DNA from: Mycolicibacterium hodleri
GTDB taxonomy: Bacteria > Actinomycetota > Actinomycetes > Mycobacteriales > Mycobacteriaceae
Length of the DNA stretch: 64,000 nt
Assembly (NCBI RefSeq): GCF_025822245.1
Contig: NZ_JACKTL010000008.1
Location: forward strand, 124,001-188,000
Direction of reading: 5' to 3'
The position numbers and the translations under genes are program-made. Within the stretch, counting starts at the first letter, position 1, and each line of letters starts with the position of its first letter. Positions 60,188 through 64,000 of this stretch are shown in pieces. The notes beneath the pieces were generated by a model. It was not told where the DNA came from. It ran no database searches and saw only the letters and a list, made by a program, of their open reading frames with translations.

Positions 60188-60405
60188 ACCCGGCGACGGC
60201 GAGCCCCTGTTGGTGTCGAGCCGCCTGATCGGGTCACCCTCGCAGGCAAGGGCACCGGCGGAATGAACGTCTCGTCGACGTTCTCGGTGGAACCCGAGGG
60301 TGACGGCAAGGCGGTCGCTACCATCGAGGTCGACCTAGCCGGCGCGCTGTTGTTCGGCCCCTTGGGTTAACGCATCGACAAGAGCCTGGTGGCCGGAGGA
60401 GACAG
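60188..60405 (+). pseudogene. Remnant of an SRPBCC/CoxG-like protein
   Basis: An open stretch reading VTLAGKGTGG, MNVSSTFSVEPEGDGK and AVATIEVDLAGALLFGPLG stops at TAA (60368) and then continues in the same frame as RIDKSLVAGG. Together these match the last third of SRPBCC-family proteins (CoxG or polyketide-cyclase type), whose C-terminus has a FGPLG-like turn before the final helix. There is no start codon with the missing N-terminal part, so this is a decayed or partly deleted gene between the hydroxylase and the PucR-type regulator. Confidence 0.6.
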
Positions 60406-61710
60406 GTGCACAGCATGCAACGTCCGTGGCTTGCCGGCTTGGAACCCGTTGATGCGCAATCATTTTCGACAGCATCGCTCAGTCGTGCCCGCGCCGACGA
60501 ACTAGCCTCCCTGTTGGGGCCCGGACCGGCTGGATGGGCCGTCGAACTCGGTGCGCTCATGGCCGCTCGTATCACGTCGGCAATCCCCGAGCTGGCGGTC
60601 GACGCGGTCGCCACGGAGGTGCGCAGGGGATGCGAGGCAGTGGCGGTGGGCACGCTCATTGCGCTCGCCAGGGATACGGACGTGACGTTCGCGGCGATGT
60701 CGGAGGTGCTCACCGGCCCGGCCGAGGTGGTGGCGCGCGGCATCGGCGTCGAACACATGCTGCGGAGCATCCACATCGCGCACGCCGCCGCCACCGAGGT
60801 GCTGCTCGATGCTGCCGAACGCGCGATACCCGAACCCCAACGCTTCTCCGAGATGCGGCGGATCAACGACCTCTTGTTCGGCATCGTCGACGTCGTGACC
60901 GCGTACATGTCGACCGAGTACGCCCGCGCGCACGAGGCGTGGTTGACCAGCTCGACCGCGTTGCGCATGGAGGTCGTCGAGGATCTTTTGAGCGGCAACG
61001 AGATACCGCTTGGTCGAGCGACCCGCGTCCTGGGATATGACCTGAGCCGCTGGCACCTTGCCGTGATCGCCTGGACCAGTGGCGACACCCCGGCCGATCC
61101 GACGCAGCTGCACACCATCGCGGCCGAGGTACTGGCCTCCGCGGGCTGCGTCTCCACCCTGGTGCTTCCGGTCGGCGCCCACCGCGTGTGGGCGTGGGGC
61201 TCTCGTACTGCTGTGCCACCGATGCCGACGGACGCTGTGGCGGTGGTACCGCCGCCGGGCGTGCGGGTCTCGACCGGATTGGGCGCCATCGGCGTCGACG
61301 GGTTTCGACGCAGCCACCACCAGGCGAGCTCCGCGGCCCGCGTCGGCATCATGTCGACCCGCGACGAATGGCTCGTTCGCTACGACGACCTCGACGTCGT
61401 CGCGATGCTCAGCGCCGACCTGGCAGCTGCCGGCGAGTTCGTCGTCCGCGAGCTCGGCGCGTTGGCAGGACCCGGCGAGTCCGTAGCCGTGGTGCGCCAC
61501 ACCCTCAAGTGCTACCTCGACCGTGATCGCAGCCTCGCGGGGACGTCCGACCATCTTCACGTCGCCCGCAACACCGTGGCCTACCGGGTGCGACGAGCCG
61601 AGGAACTGCGGGGACGCCCTGCCTCCGACCGACGATTGCAGCTGCACGCCGCGCTGGTCCTCGCTCACGAACTCGGCGACGCGGTGCTGCCCCGGACGTC
61701 GTCAGACTGA
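60406..61710 (+). CDS. PucR/CdaR-type transcriptional regulator
   Basis: A 434-residue regulator. The C-terminal HTH_30 segment is clear (VVRHTLKCYLDRDRSLAGTSDHLHVARNTVAYRVRRAEELRG), preceded by a GGDEF-like middle domain and an N-terminal helical region. Such proteins activate catabolic operons in response to their substrates. GGAGG lies seven bases before the GTG start. It sits between the two catabolic modules, so it may activate the downstream FAH-VOC-hydroxylase unit, the upstream one, or both. Its end overlaps the P450 remnant on the other strand by nine bases. Confidence 0.87.
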   Translation: MHSMQRPWLAGLEPVDAQSFSTASLSRARADELASLLGPGPAGWAVELGALMAARITSAIPELAVDAVATEVRRGCEAVAVGTLIALARDTDVTFAAMSEVLTGPAEVVARGIGVEHMLRSIHIAHAAATEVLLDAAERAIPEPQRFSEMRRINDLLFGIVDVVTAYMSTEYARAHEAWLTSSTALRMEVVEDLLSGNEIPLGRATRVLGYDLSRWHLAVIAWTSGDTPADPTQLHTIAAEVLASAGCVSTLVLPVGAHRVWAWGSRTAVPPMPTDAVAVVPPPGVRVSTGLGAIGVDGFRRSHHQASSAARVGIMSTRDEWLVRYDDLDVVAMLSADLAAAGEFVVRELGALAGPGESVAVVRHTLKCYLDRDRSLAGTSDHLHVARNTVAYRVRRAEELRGRPASDRRLQLHAALVLAHELGDAVLPRTSSD

Positions 61711-61965
61711 CTTCACCACGGGCGAGAGACGCACGGGCAGGGTCGCCCAACCGCGCAGTACGCGGGTGTCACGCCGGCGGCCCGCGCGGCCACGGACCAG
61801 CCTGCCAGCTTCGCGCAACTCGTCGGCGAACGCGCCCGGGTCCGCGCGGACGGCGGGATCGGCGATCAACCGGGCCTGGGGGTCACCGCGGCGCTCCCCG
61901 AATGCCGCGGCGGAGCGGACCACCCCGTGAAGGGCGAGCCCGTGCAGGCGCTGCCGGACTGTCAT
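61702..61965 (-). pseudogene. Internally deleted cytochrome P450 remnant
   Basis: An 87-codon frame. The first 60 residues (GDPQARLIADPAVRADPGAF, ADELREAGRLVRGR) look like the N-terminus of a mycobacterial P450. The last 25 (RDTRVLRGWATLPVRL) look like the C-terminal strand that ends many P450s. The roughly 300 residues between, including the I-helix and heme loop, are absent, so no enzyme can be made. The frame has stayed open across the join, which fits a single recent deletion. Identification is by pattern only. Confidence 0.55.
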
Positions 61966-62120
61966 GACACGAGCCTAAAGACGCCGCAGCACGTCTCGTT
62001 TGCATCGAAGTCCAACAGCACGTCCGCCCTTTGGGACTCAAGGCCAAGCTCGGCCCGGAAGTCGTCGCATTGACTCTTGGCAGATCCCCAGAGTGGGCTT
62101 CACGAACCGAAGGAGAGCAC

Positions 62121-63092
62121 GTGGTCGTCCACCTCGTCCGCTACCGGCACGACCAACGCGTCGCCTGGGGCGTTCTCGACGGGGGCCTCATTTCCCCACT
62201 GAAGGGCGATTACGACCGCACGGCCGACGTGATCGAGGACGGTGAACCCGATTGGCGGGCGGCCGCGGCGACGCCGGGACACCTCGCGTTCGGCGACGTC
62301 GAACCGCTCGCGCCGATCACCACGCCATGCCGGGTGATGTGCCAGGGCGCCAACTACCGTCAGCACGCAATCGAGTCGGGGATGAACCCCGACGAGCGGG
62401 CGTTCAACCTGTTCTTCGACAAGACCGACGCTTCGGTCACCGGTCCCCACGCCCCGGTTGCGCGTCCGGCGCACGTGGAACTTCTCGACTACGAGATCGA
62501 ACTGGCTCTGGTGATGCGCCGACGTGTCACCCAACCGACGACGATCACCGTGAAAGAGCTGCCCGAGTACGTCTTCGGCGTCACCATCGCCAACGATTTG
62601 TCCGCCCGTGACGTGCAGCTGCCCCAGGGACAGTTCCTCAAGGGCAAGAGCTACCGCGGGTTCTGCCCAACCGGCCCGGTGTTGGCGGTGCTCGAACCCG
62701 AGGAGTTTCCCCTACTCGACGACCTCGACCTACGGCTGAACGTCAACGGCTCACCGCGCCAACAGGACAACACCGCAAACATGCTTTACCGCCCCGCCGA
62801 AACGCTGACCGAGTTGACCGAGTTCTGCAACCTCAGCCCCGGTGACGTCCTGCTCACCGGCACCCCACATGGATGTGTCGCGACCTCCCCGCCGCCGCTG
62901 GTGCGCCGACTGGCCACTGCGCTTCTGCCCGAGGACAAGCTCTGGGCATCGTTCATCAAGCTGAACAAGAGCAAGCCGTATCTGCAACCGGGCGACGTCG
63001 TCGACGCGACTATCCGCAACTCCAGCGGTTCGCTCGACCTTGGGTCGCAGCGAACCACCATCACCGCACCATCGAAGGGACTCTCGACGTGA
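62121..63092 (+). CDS. Fumarylacetoacetate hydrolase family protein (copy 2)
   Basis: A 323-residue FAH-fold hydrolase, the counterpart of the one in the upstream module. The metal carboxylates lie in DYEIELALVM and NDLSARDVQLPQGQ, with the C-terminal GDVLLTGTPHG. GTG start supported by AAGGAG five bases before it; the longer frame upstream lacks conservation. It overlaps the following VOC dioxygenase gene by four bases, so the order is hydrolase-dioxygenase-hydroxylase, the reverse of the first module. It would act on the ring-fission product of the dioxygenase. Confidence 0.9.
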   Translation: MVVHLVRYRHDQRVAWGVLDGGLISPLKGDYDRTADVIEDGEPDWRAAAATPGHLAFGDVEPLAPITTPCRVMCQGANYRQHAIESGMNPDERAFNLFFDKTDASVTGPHAPVARPAHVELLDYEIELALVMRRRVTQPTTITVKELPEYVFGVTIANDLSARDVQLPQGQFLKGKSYRGFCPTGPVLAVLEPEEFPLLDDLDLRLNVNGSPRQQDNTANMLYRPAETLTELTEFCNLSPGDVLLTGTPHGCVATSPPPLVRRLATALLPEDKLWASFIKLNKSKPYLQPGDVVDATIRNSSGSLDLGSQRTTITAPSKGLST

Positions 63093-63724
63093 GCGCCACC
63101 CCCGATCTGGATCAGCTCCCCGACCGTGTGGTGCCCGCGTTCATCGCCCACTGGGTGGTCAAGACCGCCCGCAGTGCCGAGATGATCGACTGGTACGGAC
63201 ACGTCTTCGGCGCCCGGGTCGTCCACGAGGACGACAGGATCGCCTTTCTCACCTGGGATCACGAAAGCCATCGACTCGCTCTGGTCAAGCTTCCGCCTCC
63301 GGTGCGCCACGTCTTTCCGTTGGCCCGGCTGCGACGCAAGACCTACGGCATCGACCATCTCGCGTTCACCTTCCCCTCTCTGAAGCACCTGCTGCTGACC
63401 TACGAGCGGCTCAAGAAGGTGGACATCACCCCCGTGTGGTCGATCAATCACGGCCCCACCACCAGCCTCTACTACGAGGACCCCGAGGGCATTCGGCTGG
63501 AATTCCAGGTCGAGAACTTTCCCACCGCCCAGGAGACCGCCGACTACTTCAACAGCCGGGAGTTCGCCGACAACCCCATCGGCGTCAACACCGATCCGGA
63601 CTACCTGTTGGAACGACTGCGCTCGGGCACCGGAGAATGCGAACTGCTTCGCCGAGGTGCTGGCACCCGGCCAGGCACCAAGCAGCGCTCCAACAAGCGA
63701 ACCATCACGTGGAAGACGCTGTGA
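63089..63724 (+). CDS. VOC-family ring-cleavage dioxygenase (small)
   Basis: A 211-residue VOC protein. His21 (AHWVVKT), His90 (GIDHLAF) and Glu138 (RLEFQVE) have the spacing of extradiol dioxygenase iron ligands. At about half the length of a two-domain BphC it has one betabetabetaalpha pair, like the catechol-2,3-dioxygenase-related single-domain enzymes. GTG overlaps the FAH stop. It is probably the ring-opening enzyme of the second module. A non-oxygenase VOC role cannot be excluded. Confidence 0.83.
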   Translation: MSATPDLDQLPDRVVPAFIAHWVVKTARSAEMIDWYGHVFGARVVHEDDRIAFLTWDHESHRLALVKLPPPVRHVFPLARLRRKTYGIDHLAFTFPSLKHLLLTYERLKKVDITPVWSINHGPTTSLYYEDPEGIRLEFQVENFPTAQETADYFNSREFADNPIGVNTDPDYLLERLRSGTGECELLRRGAGTRPGTKQRSNKRTITWKTL

Positions 63725-63727
63725 CGC

Positions 63728-64000
63728 ATGGAGTCTGACGCAGTAGTCATAGTCGGCGCCGGCGCTGCGGGATCCACCCTTGCGTTGCTGTTGGCGCGTT
63801 ACGGCATTCCCAGCACCGTCGTCGAGCAACGGACCGATACACGGCTGCATCCCGCCGCGCACGTGATCAACGCCCGTACCCTCGAGATCTGGAAGCAGGC
63901 CTCGCCCAGGCTGTTACGCGCGGTAGAAGCCATCACCCCGCCGATCGACGAAGTCAACGTCATCCGGTGGTGCACCGACGTCCGAGCCCTCCCGCTGGGC
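63728..64000 (+). CDS. FAD-dependent monooxygenase, N-terminal part (copy 2)
   Basis: The first 91 codons of a flavoprotein that runs off the window. The dinucleotide-binding motif VVIVGAGAAGSTLALLLA, then VEQRTDTRLHPAAHVINARTLEIW, matches class A aromatic hydroxylases such as the copy in the first module. The ATG is three bases after the dioxygenase stop. It completes the second hydroxylase-dioxygenase-hydrolase set. Confidence 0.85.
   Translation, partial: MESDAVVIVGAGAAGSTLALLLARYGIPSTVVEQRTDTRLHPAAHVINARTLEIWKQASPRLLRAVEAITPPIDEVNVIRWCTDVRALPLG

Noticed and set aside
60165-60405. An intact small gene between the flavin hydroxylase and the PucR gene
   Set aside because: The frame lacks a start codon and half the domain and is interrupted by TAA, so it is listed as a remnant instead.
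61987-62024. CAGCACGTC repeated twice, 29 bp apart, before the second FAH gene
   Set aside because: Too short for this base composition and without symmetry; could be chance, so not called an operator.

Overview
The window is high-GC actinobacterial DNA and almost certainly a fast-growing mycobacterium (Mycolicibacterium-like). The reasons are the sequences of RpoB, RpoC, RpsL, EF-Tu and the Mce ATPase Mkl, a mycofactocin-type SDR, and gene order that follows the M. tuberculosis Rv0651-Rv0687 region in reverse (tuf, fusA, rpsG, rpsL, TetR, echA5, PaaX-like, echA4, fadE8, end, rpoC, rpoB, mkl, rplL, rplJ). The species cannot be fixed from the sequence alone.

Layout. 1-3.1 kb: end of ornithine aminotransferase, RocE permease and a tandem universal stress protein, linked by a duplicated start/stop junction. 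3.1-5.8 kb: mycofactocin-type SDR, a two-TM SHOCT protein cut short by an amber codon, and a PP2C phosphatase preceded by a 31-bp triple repeat. 5.9-10.2 kb: the streptomycin operon rpsL-rpsG-fusA-tuf. 10.5-13.2 kb: a TetR regulator, two DUF3558-like lipoproteins and two DUF3060-like exported proteins. 13.2-17.3 kb: the fadE8-echA4-PaaX-like-echA5 acyl-CoA operon. 17.4-19.7 kb: cupin, PAP2/IPC-synthase-like membrane protein and endonuclease IV. 19.7-29.7 kb: an accessory carbohydrate (probably polyol/ketose) cluster with a ribose-type ABC importer, dehydrogenase, FGGY kinase, PfkB kinase, class II aldolase, ManA-like isomerase and DeoR and LacI regulators. 29.8-38.7 kb: an AbiEi/DUF559 protein and rpoBC. 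38.7-44.5 kb: a secreted hydrolase-lipocalin fusion, a methyltransferase, mkl, and rplJ-rplL with a long leader. 44.5-52.4 kb: a small unknown protein, a GH13 alpha-glucosidase, and an LpqY/SugABC-type importer whose operon ends in a DUF4032 kinase-like protein. 52.4-64 kb: an aromatic-compound catabolic island.

How the genes work together. The 19.7-29.7 kb cluster reads as a complete route: import, oxidation to a ketose, phosphorylation by the FGGY kinase, a second phosphorylation by the PfkB kinase, and aldol cleavage into glycolysis. The LacI gene is divergent from the transport operon across a symmetric set of four TGTCA half-sites. The 52-64 kb island carries a P450 with its ferredoxin, then two parallel sets of flavin hydroxylase, extradiol dioxygenase and FAH-family hydrolase, plus an acyl-CoA ligase. 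This is the logic of meta-cleavage of a polyhydroxylated ring. Three near-identical 14-bp palindromes tie the P450, TetR and dioxygenase promoters into one predicted regulon. Two decayed fragments (an SRPBCC/CoxG-like tail and an internally deleted P450) flank the PucR-type regulator and show recent rearrangement.

No tRNA, rRNA, CRISPR array, transposase or integrase was recognised. Most boundaries are supported by Shine-Dalgarno sequences and by many 1- or 4-bp start/stop overlaps.
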